Assembly: GCF_000511355.1 (NCBI RefSeq)
Contig: NC_023135.1
Coordinates: forward strand, 1,638,371-1,702,370
DNA: 64,000 nt
Direction: 5' to 3'
DNA from: Leisingera methylohalidivorans DSM 14336
GTDB lineage: Bacteria > Pseudomonadota > Alphaproteobacteria > Rhodobacterales > Rhodobacteraceae
Below the pieces are notes generated by a model that was given only the letters and a program-made list of their open reading frames with translations, did no database searches and was not told the origin of the DNA. Position 1 is the stretch's first letter, and each line of letters opens with the position of its first letter. Below are positions 19,733 through 28,831 of the stretch, one piece after another. A program made the position numbers and the translations under genes.

Positions 19733-20797
19733 ATGACCCGTACAGTCGTAGAATCAAAAACTAAAACCGCGATCCTGGGCTTTGACGAGCCGTTCTGCGT
19801 CATTGGAGAGCGCATCAATCCGACCGGCCGTAAAAAACTGGCGGCCGAGCTGGAAGCCGGCGATTTTTCCACCGTCGAGAAAGATGCCGTCGCTCAGGTT
19901 CTGGCCGGTGCGACAGTGCTCGATATCAACGCAGGCGTGGTCTACAACTCGAACCCGAATCCGAACGAGACCGAGCCGCCGCTGATGAAAAAGATCGTCG
20001 AGCTGGTGCAGGGCCTGGTTGACGTGCCGCTGTGCATCGACTCTTCGGTGCCGGGCGCGCTGGAAGCCGGCCTGGAAATCTGCGAAGGCCGTCCGCTGCT
20101 GAACTCGGTCACCGGCGAAGAAGAGCGTCTGGAACAGATCCTGCCGCTGGTCAAAAAGTACAACGTTCCGGTTGTTGCGATTTCCAACGACGACACCGGC
20201 ATCTCGGAAGACCCCGACGTCCGGTTCGCCGTCGCCAAGAAGATCGTTGAGCGCGCCGCCGATTTTGGCATTCCCGCGCATGACATCGTGGTTGACCCGC
20301 TGGTGATGCCGGTCGGCGCCATGGCCACGGCCGGCTTGCAGGTGTTTGCCCTGGTCCGCCGTCTGCGCGAAGAGCTGGGTGTGAACACCACTTGCGGTGC
20401 ATCCAACATCTCCTTCGGCCTGCCGAACCGCCACGGCATCAACAACGCCTTCCTGCCGATGGCAATGGGCGCTGGCATGACCTCGGCGATTATGAACCCG
20501 GTGGCGCTGCCAATTACGCAGAAAAAGATCGCCGAAAAGAAGGCTGAAGTTGAAGCCGCCGGCATCGTCCTGCCCGAAGGCATGGAAGACGAAGCATTTG
20601 TTCAGATGTTCGGGCTCGGCTCCACCAAGCCGCGCGCCGGTAAGGAAATGGAGGCCATCCGCGCTGCCAACTTCCTGACCAACAACGACCCGCATGGCGG
20701 CGAGTGGATCAAGTTCAACAAAGAGCCTGCCAAAGAAGGCGAAGAAGGCCGTGGCCGTGGCGGCCGGGCTGGCGGCGGCCGCCGCCGCCGCGCCTGA
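19733..20797 (+). CDS. Methyltetrahydrofolate:corrinoid methyltransferase (pterin-binding domain)
   Basis: A 354-residue protein whose first ~290 residues form a pterin-binding (DHPS-like) TIM barrel: FCVIGERINPTGRKKLA, then LDINAGVVYNSNPNPNE and CGASNISFGLPNRHG. This is the AcsE/MtgA-like class that moves a methyl group between a corrinoid protein and tetrahydrofolate. The last ~20 residues are an Arg/Gly tail (GRGRGGRAGG then RRRR), unusual for an enzyme of this class. No corrinoid protein or reactivase gene follows before the terminator, so its partner must be elsewhere or upstream of the window's cluster. Confidence 0.85.
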   Translation: MTRTVVESKTKTAILGFDEPFCVIGERINPTGRKKLAAELEAGDFSTVEKDAVAQVLAGATVLDINAGVVYNSNPNPNETEPPLMKKIVELVQGLVDVPLCIDSSVPGALEAGLEICEGRPLLNSVTGEEERLEQILPLVKKYNVPVVAISNDDTGISEDPDVRFAVAKKIVERAADFGIPAHDIVVDPLVMPVGAMATAGLQVFALVRRLREELGVNTTCGASNISFGLPNRHGINNAFLPMAMGAGMTSAIMNPVALPITQKKIAEKKAEVEAAGIVLPEGMEDEAFVQMFGLGSTKPRAGKEMEAIRAANFLTNNDPHGGEWIKFNKEPAKEGEEGRGRGGRAGGGRRRRA

Positions 20798-20818
20798 ACC
20801 GGGCTGTATAATAGCGGA

Positions 20819-20851
20819 ATGGCCGGGCAGGGATGCCCGGCCATTTTTTTA
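20819..20851 (+). terminator. Strong intrinsic terminator of the one-carbon operon
   Basis: Perfect 11-bp stem ATGGCCGGGCA/TGCCCGGCCAT with a four-base loop and a run of eight T. Confidence 0.92.
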
Positions 20852-21520
20852 TGTACTGAAGTGTCGGGAAACGCTTCGGTTTACATGGCGGCCAACAGGC
20901 CAGGCGAGGCCGGAGGTTGGAAATGCCATCAGAGATCTGTTCAGCCATCCCCGTGCCGCTGCCAATCTTGCGCTGACGTATATATTCCAGGCTAGGGCGT
21001 CGAATTTTTCTGCCTGACGTTTGACGCGATGCAGCGGGCAGTCCCTTTCATACAAATAGAACAGGGCATATGAGCTTCTGGCGGCGCGCTATGGGGACCC
21101 GGTATAGGCATTTTAAAGGGACCCGCCTGGCGTGCGTGCTGCTGGCCCAAGGCGCCGTGAAAACTGAAATCATCCCGCAAATGCGCGTGGGAACTTCCGT
21201 AGCCAACTGAATTAAATGACGATTTCGCCTCGGGAACCTCGGGGTACTTCGGAATTAAGACGGGAGCCACCGGGGAACACCGCAGGTGCCTTCCTTGCTG
21301 GGGAGTCATCGGAGAAGTTGCTGTGTCCTTGTCGGGCCAAGCCGCGGTCTTCACCATGGGCCCGGCCCGGCGAATAATAAGGTTCACTGCGTCGCTCTGG
21401 AGGTCGGGTGGGTACAGTGGGCGAGGCAGCAAGGCGGCACCCTATGCCGTCATCTCTGTCATCCACCCGGAAACACATCCTGGGATCAAGAGTGGGTTAT
21501 TCTTGTTTTCAAAGGTAAAA
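20852..21520. other. 670-bp region without a recognised gene, left flank of the island
   Basis: Frames on both strands are short and of low-quality composition. The stretch 21190-21500 is GC-rich with several short inverted repeats and could encode a structured RNA. I checked by eye for the conserved parts of tmRNA, RNase P RNA and SRP RNA and did not find them. Confidence 0.4.
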
Positions 21521-21582
21521 TGGCGGAGAGACAGGGATTCGAACCCTGGGAACCCGTGAAGGCTCAACGGTTTTCGAGACCG
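21521..21582 (-). repeat. attL: 62-bp duplicate of the 3' part of tRNA-Ser(CGA)
   Basis: Identical base for base to 44561-44622, the 3' 62 nt of the intact tRNA-Ser, from the anticodon arm through CCA. Identity stops abruptly on both sides. The 5' D arm and acceptor strand are absent, so this copy is not a working tRNA. Together the two copies bound a 23-kb insertion. Confidence 0.95.
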
Positions 21583-21930
21583 TTTTCGAGTTCATTCCCA
21601 GAAGGTTCACACCAATAAAATAAGGGTTCTGTAACGGCGGATTGAGCAACCTCGGCATAGAAAGAGGGTAGGGGTGTCATAGAAAAGTGTCACAGTAAGC
21701 GGAGTTGGATGCGCCTATTGAGCGCTCGCTCTATAGGGCGGAGTCTTTCTGAATTGGCGGATAGTTGACCTTCGCTGTGCCTCGGTCAGATGGCAGCATT
21801 GCACAGGAAACTAACATTCGGCGTTGCGATTTCGATGCAATTGACTGCCGGCAGAGGTGTATCGCACGCACACATTTCAGACCGAAATGTGCGCAACGGC
21901 GACTTTCTCTCTCAGCCTATGACGTGTGGA
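21583..21930. other. Non-coding left end of the island with integrase arm-type motifs
   Basis: No gene seen. It contains two direct motifs of the form GGCATAG/GTGTCATAG at 21653-21660 and 21672-21682, matching motifs at the other end of the island, and a GACCTTCGC element at 21767-21775 also found at 22651 and 24318. Confidence 0.45.
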
Positions 21931-22413
21931 CTACTCTGACCTCCACCACTTCACAACAGCGTACACTATGCCAATGAACAAAAGGGACGGGAGGACTACA
22001 AAGTTCATGAAGACGCGAGCCGCATCCGCTATCGTCGCACCCGTTGAAATTGTGATATGTGTGATCAGGTTGGCAACGTCAGGAAAATTATAGAAGGTAA
22101 TAGCGATTGTCGACAAAAGAAGGGAAAGGGAAATTGAAAAATCTATCAAACCAACAGAAAAGAATTTAACTGGGCTTGCGGACCACATATCACGCAGGGC
22201 AACCCGGCTCCACGAGAATATCCGCACGAAACAAGACGCCGACAAAACAAATACTCCAAATAGGATGCCTGCCTTTGCCGCCTCCAAGCTTTCAAAAACC
22301 TTCTGCGCAGCTGTAAGTATCGCAAGGGCGCCAAAACGCGTCGCCCAAGAGTCAAAAATTTCGGCTTTAGTCAAAATTACACCTTCATCATCTTCGTTGA
22401 TCGAATTTTTCAT
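21931..22413 (-). CDS. Small multi-pass membrane protein of unknown function
   Basis: A 160-residue protein not recognised as a known family. After a charged N-terminus (MKNSINEDDEGVILTKAEIF) it has four hydrophobic stretches at roughly residues 26-42, 46-66, 85-105 and 128-152, suggesting an inner-membrane protein. AT-rich relative to the chromosome. It is downstream of a P-loop ATPase on the same strand with a 354-bp gap. An effector role coupled to that ATPase is possible but unproven. Confidence 0.65.
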   Translation of the reverse strand: MKNSINEDDEGVILTKAEIFDSWATRFGALAILTAAQKVFESLEAAKAGILFGVFVLSASCFVRIFSWSRVALRDMWSASPVKFFSVGLIDFSISLSLLLSTIAITFYNFPDVANLITHITISTGATIADAARVFMNFVVLPSLLFIGIVYAVVKWWRSE

Positions 22414-22767
22414 TCACTTTGAATGACCGCTAAGAAAAAATTCTCGTCACAGCGCTTCCCTTTCTCGAATCTCTGCATTTTGCCATGAAGACAACAGGCG
22501 GTTTGGGAAAGCTCACTTGGTAGAGCAGCAAATACTAAATTCCCCCCAACCGAACGACCGGCTTTACAGAAAAGGCGGTTGCGCCAATCACGAGCGTCAA
22601 AACGCTGCGCTGGTGAACGGATGTGCGCTCCAAAGAATGGGCGGTTAGCTGACCTTCGCCGCATTTGACTCTAATGTCAGCAATGGCGAGAAATAAACGG
22701 GCTGGAGATATACGCCTACTTGGCCCAACGGTAAGGCGCAGCGAGCAACCGCCAAATCCTATACGCC
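22414..22767. other. 354-bp non-coding stretch between ATPase and membrane protein genes
   Basis: No convincing frame on either strand. It contains a degenerate intergenic sequence with a GACCTTCGC core at 22651-22659 shared with two other sites in the island. The promoter of the downstream membrane protein is presumably here. Confidence 0.4.
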
Positions 22768-24072
22768 TCACTCTTGCATCAATGGAGAAGGAAGTTCTTC
22801 AGAAAACTCAGCAAGATCGCAATTCTTCAAAAAGAAGAAAAATGTCGAATCGATAGCAAAAAGACGGCGCTTGCTCTGATCATAGTCAATAAGCGGTGGA
22901 TTAATACCTTTCTTGTACTGTGTGCTACTCAAGTTATGAAGAAGATTGGTCATATCGCCGGGGCGAACATCATTCTTTCTATGATGCTCACTCTTGATTC
23001 GTTCAGTAATATCGGATCGATCTACGCCATGTTCAAACCCATCGTATCCAAGATCAAGTATTGCTCGCACAAGGTAATAGGGCAGATGAAGCGGCTGAAG
23101 AGCCTTTTCTTTTGAGTGGGTGATATTTCCGGATGCGATTAGCTCGAGAGCTTGCCGATGTGTGGCGCCATACTGATGAGATTTTTCTTGGATCGCCTTT
23201 TCTGCAAACTCTTCCCCGTACACTCCGAAAACGACATCACCACGCGATTTGAGGCCAGCTGTATCGCATGCTTCCCGCATGAGCTCTTGAAAAACGCCAA
23301 TGCTTCCGAAGGAGTTTTGAATGCATATCTCAACGATTTTCGGGTCTATCTCTGCGTTCAATTCTTCTGCGCCGAGTGCCGCAACTTGCCGAAAATCTTC
23401 CTCCTCCCATGGCTCGACCGGCACATCAATGACGCGATCTGTCAAATCCGAGCAATATATACGAAGCTTATCTTTTTGTCTCCAGACACCCAAGACAACA
23501 AAGAGTATCCCCATCTCCTGAAAGAGGCGAAGATCAAAGGAGATTTGTTTCTGAAGCAATTCATCTAAGTAATGAAAATTTTCCAGTATAATTCGCTGAT
23601 TAAATCCAACTTTTTTAAGAAGTTCCGACACGTCCTGAGGGACTGAAATATTGAAAGGGATAGTTTCGTATTGCGTTGCCTCCCGCTCAGAAGCCTCTCC
23701 CGAGCCGCCTCCTTTTAGTTCCGCTTCGCCGAATAGAGGAATCTTTGCTTTGAACTTCGCACCTGCGCTTCCACCAACCTTGCTCGCACTTTCTGATGTG
23801 GAACTTACCTCAATTAAAACTCCAGCCTGTCTAAGAATACTGGCGTAAACATCCTCGATCGTGGATTTCGGCGCAAGCCGAACTACAATGTTTTCCTGGT
23901 AAGAAAGATAACGCGACACAAGCGCAGTTTTCCCCTGCTTGGAGGCACCATAGACTACGACATGTTTGTCAGAACCTATTGCGTCATTAAACAGGCCGTC
24001 GATCTGGTCTCTCGGGATATATGATCTTACAGCTTTTGAGCTTACGCCAAAGACTTCATTGAGTTTCACCAT
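22768..24072 (-). CDS. P-loop ATPase (STAND/AAA-like) of unknown function
   Basis: A 434-residue protein. Walker A is YGASKQGKTALV (residues 41-52), and RIILENFHYLDEL (about 160-172) is a Walker-B-like strand with Glu in place of the usual Asp. A glycine/lysine-rich insertion (98-125) interrupts the ATPase core. Residues 320-434 look like a C-terminal winged-helix or helical domain. I chose the ATG at 24072 (MVKLNEVFGVSSK); the 20 codons upstream are hydrophobic noise. The gene is AT-richer than the core genome, a sign of transfer. ATPases of this design are common in anti-phage systems as sensors; that role here is inference. Confidence 0.75.
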   Translation of the reverse strand: MVKLNEVFGVSSKAVRSYIPRDQIDGLFNDAIGSDKHVVVYGASKQGKTALVSRYLSYQENIVVRLAPKSTIEDVYASILRQAGVLIEVSSTSESASKVGGSAGAKFKAKIPLFGEAELKGGGSGEASEREATQYETIPFNISVPQDVSELLKKVGFNQRIILENFHYLDELLQKQISFDLRLFQEMGILFVVLGVWRQKDKLRIYCSDLTDRVIDVPVEPWEEEDFRQVAALGAEELNAEIDPKIVEICIQNSFGSIGVFQELMREACDTAGLKSRGDVVFGVYGEEFAEKAIQEKSHQYGATHRQALELIASGNITHSKEKALQPLHLPYYLVRAILDLGYDGFEHGVDRSDITERIKSEHHRKNDVRPGDMTNLLHNLSSTQYKKGINPPLIDYDQSKRRLFAIDSTFFFFLKNCDLAEFSEELPSPLMQE

Positions 24073-24434
24073 TTTTGCTCCCAAAAGCCGCAAGAAAAAA
24101 ACAGAGATCACCGCAGGTAACCTTAGTTGCATAGCACTTGCAAGCAGGGAAGATACAGTTCTCCGCAGACGGATCGGGACTGGCTTGCGGCTTCGCGCCT
24201 TTGTGCGCTTACCTCCTTCAGCTCAACGAGCTATCTATCTCATTCCTTGCCGGTATTTTAGGCTGGCATGAGCGTCATACTGACCTTGGCATCACGCGCT
24301 GCTGCGGTAAAGCTTCCGACCTTCGCTGCTCAATGCTCAAATGGCCGCTCTGGGCCGGGAGCATCATGGCGCTCCAAAAGACCTTGAGGTCGTCAACAAG
24401 ACAGAAAGCTGTTCTCGGCTACCTTTACCTGATT
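24073..24434. other. 362-bp non-coding stretch upstream of the ATPase
   Basis: No gene found. It has a degenerate intergenic sequence with the GACCTTCGC core at 24318-24326, followed by AATGGCCGCTCTGGGCCGGG, a type often seen between genes in this family of bacteria. Confidence 0.4.
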
Positions 24435-25970
24435 TCACCGTCCGAACAGCTTCCCGGTAACCAAACGCCCTGTTTCCCAAAGCCCGGACGCGCCTCGCGA
24501 CATTTCCTGCGAGAAGGTAGCGCTGGCCTCGGCCCCTGTGCTGCGTCGGCGATTGCGCTGCGTCGCCAAGGCGTCCGATGCGCTGTGCGCGACGGTGGAG
24601 ATCAGTTGATCGAGGTTCCAGACCGCCCCTTCAGAGACGACAGGAATTGCCTCGCGGCAGGTCAGATCCGCACAGATGGCGGCGCTCGCTGCGGCAATGG
24701 TCGCCTGTGCCTCGCGCGGGAGGAGGTGTTCGGGAAAGGGCCAGTCCGGAAGCAGTTGGTCGACAGCGTTTGCCACGATGGTAACGGGCGGCATCCGCCG
24801 CAGGGGGCGGGCGGCGAAGGCGGCCTCGATCTGTCGGAGCAGCGCGACATCCGGGGCCCGTGCGGGGCGGTTGGCGCGGAGGATCCATAACACTTGGTCA
24901 CAGTCCAGTACCTGCGCGAGCAGGGTCTCGGCAACCTTTTCGCTGCCGTCGATGCCCTGTGTGTCGATCACTGAATAGGCAATCCCGTCGATGTCCAGCG
25001 CGTGGCGGGTCAGGTCGGGGGTTGTGGGTGCCATGTCCGTCTCGGCGACCTCACCTCCTGCCAGACGGTTAACGATTGTCGATTTTCCTGCCGACACCTG
25101 ACCAATCACAAGGAGACGTATCGGTTCGTTCGGCTGAGCGAGGATCTGTTTATCAAAGTCGGCGGAGCCGAGCTCAATATTCAAGAGTTCTTCATCCGTA
25201 AACCGCAGGTAGCCGGAATGCAGGTCCACTGCGGCGCGCGCGACCTCTTCCAGAATGATCTGCTGTACGAGGGCCAGGCTGAAATTTTTCATCTCGCCGC
25301 CATCTGCACTGCTGGTCACCGCCCCCTGGATTTCCTGCATGATGGCGGCCGGCGGGTTGGTTATCATGCGTTTCGCGCGCCATGCCCAGCCGACCACCGT
25401 GGCACCGCGCTGGACCCAAGCCTTGTTCTCCCAGATCCAGAGGATCGTCTTGAGGCTGATCCGGTCGGAAAATGGCACCATGTCATGCAGGTTGCGGCGG
25501 AGGCGGATCATAACGCGGTCGGCCAGCAGCAGCGCCTCGGGGATCGAAAAATCGAGGGCGCCTTTTTGACCTGCGGACAGCTGCTGCGCTGCTTTCTCGA
25601 CCAGATCGAAGGAAAGCTGTCGCATATCTCCCCAAGGGCGGGGTTCCCGGGCGATTTCTGTGCATAGGCTGTTGAACACCGCCAGTTCCCGCGCGGACCA
25701 TTCCGGGTTCGCCGTCACGATCGGGGCTGGGTCAGCATCGACGGGCGCGGCACTCTGCGTCTGTCGCAGGTGTTTCAGCAGCAGAAGGCTAAGCCGAAGC
25801 AGAAGGACCAGACCCAAGGTGATCGCGACAAAGGGCAGCAGCCAGTCATGCTCGGCCAACCAGAGGACACCGAGGATAACCAAAACCACCCAAGGCAAGG
25901 CATATAGGATGGCCGTCAGCAGTGCGGGACTGCGCGCGATACGTTTTAAGATCACCTTAACCGGCGGCAC
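24435..25970 (-). CDS. Membrane-anchored GTPase, third gene of a GTPase operon
   Basis: A 511-residue protein. Two N-terminal transmembrane helices (about 13-38 and 44-65) are followed by a helical region (90-285) and a GTPase domain. The domain has G1 GQVSAGKST (290-298), a G2 threonine near 317 and G3 DTQG (336-339). The G4 position reads NAVD rather than NKxD, so guanine specificity may be altered. Its start overlaps the upstream GTPase gene by 14 bp, so the two are co-translated. It resembles Era/dynamin-like 50S-binding GTPases in the core only. The partner gene also holds a GTPase, suggesting a heteromeric membrane machine. Confidence 0.8.
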   Translation of the reverse strand: MPPVKVILKRIARSPALLTAILYALPWVVLVILGVLWLAEHDWLLPFVAITLGLVLLLRLSLLLLKHLRQTQSAAPVDADPAPIVTANPEWSARELAVFNSLCTEIAREPRPWGDMRQLSFDLVEKAAQQLSAGQKGALDFSIPEALLLADRVMIRLRRNLHDMVPFSDRISLKTILWIWENKAWVQRGATVVGWAWRAKRMITNPPAAIMQEIQGAVTSSADGGEMKNFSLALVQQIILEEVARAAVDLHSGYLRFTDEELLNIELGSADFDKQILAQPNEPIRLLVIGQVSAGKSTIVNRLAGGEVAETDMAPTTPDLTRHALDIDGIAYSVIDTQGIDGSEKVAETLLAQVLDCDQVLWILRANRPARAPDVALLRQIEAAFAARPLRRMPPVTIVANAVDQLLPDWPFPEHLLPREAQATIAAASAAICADLTCREAIPVVSEGAVWNLDQLISTVAHSASDALATQRNRRRSTGAEASATFSQEMSRGASGLWETGRLVTGKLFGR

Positions 25971-27879
25971 TGTCGCGCTCCTTCACCTCGGCCCGCGAGA
26001 ATGCGGCAAGGTAGTGGTCCCGCAGCGACTGTTCATCGACCGTCCGGCCAGCCTTGGTGTGATACATCCAATACGCCGCAGCGCGCCCCACCGCATAGGT
26101 CGATGCAAAGCCATAGCCTGCGGTCAGGACCGGCACTGCTGTTTGACCGACGACGGGGATCAACCCAGCAAGGCTGCGGCCAAGGATGCCGACCAGCGTC
26201 CCACTCACCACGCCCGCCCCAAGCGCGGAGATAAAGGCGATCAAGCGGTCGCGGTCCCAGGGCAGACCGTAACTGTTCGCCAGCGCCGTGACCAAAGCGA
26301 GTTGCAAAGCGGGCGCGGTGGTTGCCCCAACCACAGGCACGGCCCCCGAGGCGGTCGCCATCCCCGCATATCGCAGAACGGTTCCGCGGCGCTCGAGAAA
26401 GGCTGCCTCCTCGGCGTCGCTGGCCTTTCGCCGGTCCATAAGCAGCACGACGGAGGGTAACGTATTGGCCAAGATCTGTTTCAGCTCGGACATATCGGCC
26501 TGTGATGGCACCGACATATCCAGTTCCAGCCAGGGCAGATCGCGCTTGGCGGCTTCCTCAAACTGCGACTGGTTCGCGGTTTGAACCCGTCGACGTTCAA
26601 GCGGATCGGGGACCTTATCTGCAGCGGTGTGGAGAACGACCACAGGCAGGTCGGGCTTTTTGCGCACCACCTGCGCCAAGGCCTCAGCGACGTTACCCTG
26701 AACCGGATCGTCGAGCCGCGTGAGCACGAGGACCATTTGCGAGGCGTCACCGTTGGAGGCAAGATCCGCATCCGGGCGATAGCCTGCTTCACCCAGCCCA
26801 CGGGTGTCGAGAAAGCGCAGGACCGGGTCCCCTTCGGGGTAATCATAGGCATCCGCCGTCCGAGTGCAGGAGGCAAAGCCATTTCCAACCTCTGCCGCGT
26901 CCTTGCCCGTTATCGCCTGCACGAGCGATGATTTACCGGCGCCGGTCTTCCCCAAAAGCCACAGCACCGGGATCGAGCGATCCACCGGGGCTGGACTGTC
27001 GGGCGCCTTCGTCTCGCTGTCCCAAAACGCGGCCACGCCCTCCGTCACGCTGGACCAGAGATAGGAGGGCGCGGCCGTCACATAGCCGAGCGCCGAGCGC
27101 GCCGTCTCGGACCAGCCGCCCGCGGCCTTTTGGAAAATCCGGTCTGTCCGGGCGATTGCAGCGAGTTCGGCATCGTGAAGCACGCCATCCGCCGCGGCGA
27201 TCTCGGTCAGAAAAGCCAGCAGCTCCGCCCTTAGGGTGTCGAAATTGCAGTCCGGGTTGTCGCGCTTATAGAGGGCGAGGGCCTCGGCGATCTCGTCTAC
27301 GCTGTGGCCTTCTGCGCTCTGTTCGATCACGGGCAAGGCTGCTGCGACATAGGCGGGATCAAGCCCCCATTCGGCGGTGAAATAATCTGCGATGGCTGCC
27401 CGCTCTGCATCGTCAACCTCTTCGGCTTCCCGTGCGACCCGGATCGCCAGCGAGCCCATCAGGTCAAACAGCGCCGCGCCGAGCACATCGACGGGCGTGT
27501 TGATGAAAGCCGGCACTTTCTTGACGCGCGCCTCCTCGTAGCCGCGGTAAAGGCGCAGAACACCGTAGCAGGCGGCGCCGCTGGCGACTGCGGCCCCGAC
27601 GACCCAACCGACGGGCGTCACCGCCGCTCCAACCCCGAGGGCCGCGAGCCAGCCGCCACCGAAAAACGTGCCCGCAACGGCGGAGGAGCTGGCCGCCAGC
27701 CCGCCCGCCGTCGCGGCTGTTCCGACTTGCCAGAGATCCCCGACCAGCCGCGCGGCCTGCAACGACGCAAAGGCCTCTTCGCCAATGTCGAGCTTCGCCT
27801 TGAACTTCATCGGTTCGGCGACCACCCGGCCGACGCCCTCGAACCTGCCGGTTTCGTCATAGTTTTCCATGATCGACAA
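25957..27879 (-). CDS. GTPase with TerB-like and DUF697-like membrane domains
   Basis: A 640-residue multidomain protein. Residues 40-115 hold two hydrophobic segments, 130-250 a TerB-like helical domain (LLAFLTEIAAADGVLHDAEL), and 300-480 a GTPase domain with G1 GKTGAGKSS (310-318) and G3 DTRG (358-361). Residues 505-620 form a DUF697-like membrane domain (SGAVPVVGATTAPALQLALV). The assigned TTG start directly follows the upstream stop and has AAGG 6-7 nt before it; an ATG three codons later (27870) is the alternative. It lies between a small membrane protein and a second GTPase. The layout recalls the E. coli YcjX-YcjF and YfjP neighbourhoods, whose roles are also poorly known. Confidence 0.8.
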   Translation of the reverse strand: MSIMENYDETGRFEGVGRVVAEPMKFKAKLDIGEEAFASLQAARLVGDLWQVGTAATAGGLAASSSAVAGTFFGGGWLAALGVGAAVTPVGWVVGAAVASGAACYGVLRLYRGYEEARVKKVPAFINTPVDVLGAALFDLMGSLAIRVAREAEEVDDAERAAIADYFTAEWGLDPAYVAAALPVIEQSAEGHSVDEIAEALALYKRDNPDCNFDTLRAELLAFLTEIAAADGVLHDAELAAIARTDRIFQKAAGGWSETARSALGYVTAAPSYLWSSVTEGVAAFWDSETKAPDSPAPVDRSIPVLWLLGKTGAGKSSLVQAITGKDAAEVGNGFASCTRTADAYDYPEGDPVLRFLDTRGLGEAGYRPDADLASNGDASQMVLVLTRLDDPVQGNVAEALAQVVRKKPDLPVVVLHTAADKVPDPLERRRVQTANQSQFEEAAKRDLPWLELDMSVPSQADMSELKQILANTLPSVVLLMDRRKASDAEEAAFLERRGTVLRYAGMATASGAVPVVGATTAPALQLALVTALANSYGLPWDRDRLIAFISALGAGVVSGTLVGILGRSLAGLIPVVGQTAVPVLTAGYGFASTYAVGRAAAYWMYHTKAGRTVDEQSLRDHYLAAFSRAEVKERDSAAG

Positions 27880-28317
27880 TCACGCCTTCACGGCCACGAG
27901 CTGCTCTTGCAGGGCAGTGACTTTCGTCGACCAGGCCGAGGACCGAAAATCGGACAAAGCGCCCATCGTCAAACCTGTCGCGAGCAGGATCGGGCCTACA
28001 AATGAGGCGAGGAGTGGCCCGACCAACGGAAGGGTCCCGACAATCAATGTGACGATCGAGGCCACGACGACGCCAAACATTGTGCCAGGAAAGGTCGTCA
28101 CGATCTCGAGAGCAACCGAAAGGATTTTGCGACCGATCGCAACGACGGTCGATCCGACCGACCAGGTCACTTTGGCCAGATCACAAAGCACCGCTTTGAA
28201 GTCCGCCGACACGTCAAGCTGGTCGATGTACGCCGTCAACTTCCGAAGGGGGAGCGCAAGGTTCAGGTCCTTCAGAAGGTCTGGATCGGGGGAATATGGA
28301 GGGTGCGACGTCGTCAT
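27880..28317 (-). CDS. Small hydrophobic protein, first gene of the GTPase operon
   Basis: A 145-residue protein of no recognised family. A charged N-terminus (MTTSHPPYSPDPDLLKDLNL) is followed by a helical stretch and two strongly hydrophobic segments at about 70-95 and 97-122. The tail is short and charged. I chose the ATG at 28317; 32 upstream codons in frame have poor composition. Its stop touches the start of the GTPase gene, so the three genes form one tightly coupled operon. Confidence 0.7.
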   Translation of the reverse strand: MTTSHPPYSPDPDLLKDLNLALPLRKLTAYIDQLDVSADFKAVLCDLAKVTWSVGSTVVAIGRKILSVALEIVTTFPGTMFGVVVASIVTLIVGTLPLVGPLLASFVGPILLATGLTMGALSDFRSSAWSTKVTALQEQLVAVKA

Positions 28318-28627
28318 TTTAATGGCCTGTTGCTTGAATGTGTCCCCATGTAATAGGCCGAAATGTTGAATTCCAAGCAAAATATCCGGGGGCAGTTGAA
28401 AGCCGCACCGCAAACGCCCGCTTTGTCGATCTCTACTGAAGTTGGTTCTTCAAAAAGGGCTGCACGGCGCACTGAATGACCGGTTTGGGGAAGCTGAGAT
28501 GCGGCGCGAAAGCTGACAACAGTGGTCTGGCTTGGGCCGGTTTTTCCGGTGGATTTTGCCGCCATTGCGCAGATGTTGCGTCGCAACGAGGTTATCCAAA
28601 CAGTCTGATCTGTCGATTTGCCGAACG

Positions 28628-28831
28628 TCAATGTCTGCTATCAACAGTACCGAGAATCTTGCTAAATACCAGATCACGCGGTGGTAGTTCCGGCTCATTC
28701 AGGGCGAGGTTAACGAGAGCCTTCCGGATCTCGTCGGGGATGCGGTTCCAAACCCGGCCGGGGTGTGGACGGCGGTCCTCGAGCCCGGCTTCACCGAACG
28801 CCTCATAGCGGGCATACCAAGGGTAGAACAT
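28628..28831 (-). pseudogene. Transposase helix-turn-helix fragment
   Basis: About 67 codons reading MFYPWYARYEAFGEAGLEDR, then RIPDEIRKALVNLALNEPEL. This is the helix-turn-helix region of an IS3/IS481-type transposase or integrase. It is cut at the 5' end exactly where an istB fragment starts on the other strand and lacks the catalytic DDE domain. Confidence 0.7.

Noticed and set aside
20852-21520. Possible tmRNA, RNase P or SRP RNA in the GC-rich gap
   Set aside because: The conserved cores of these RNAs, including a tag peptide starting AND, were not found by eye on either strand.
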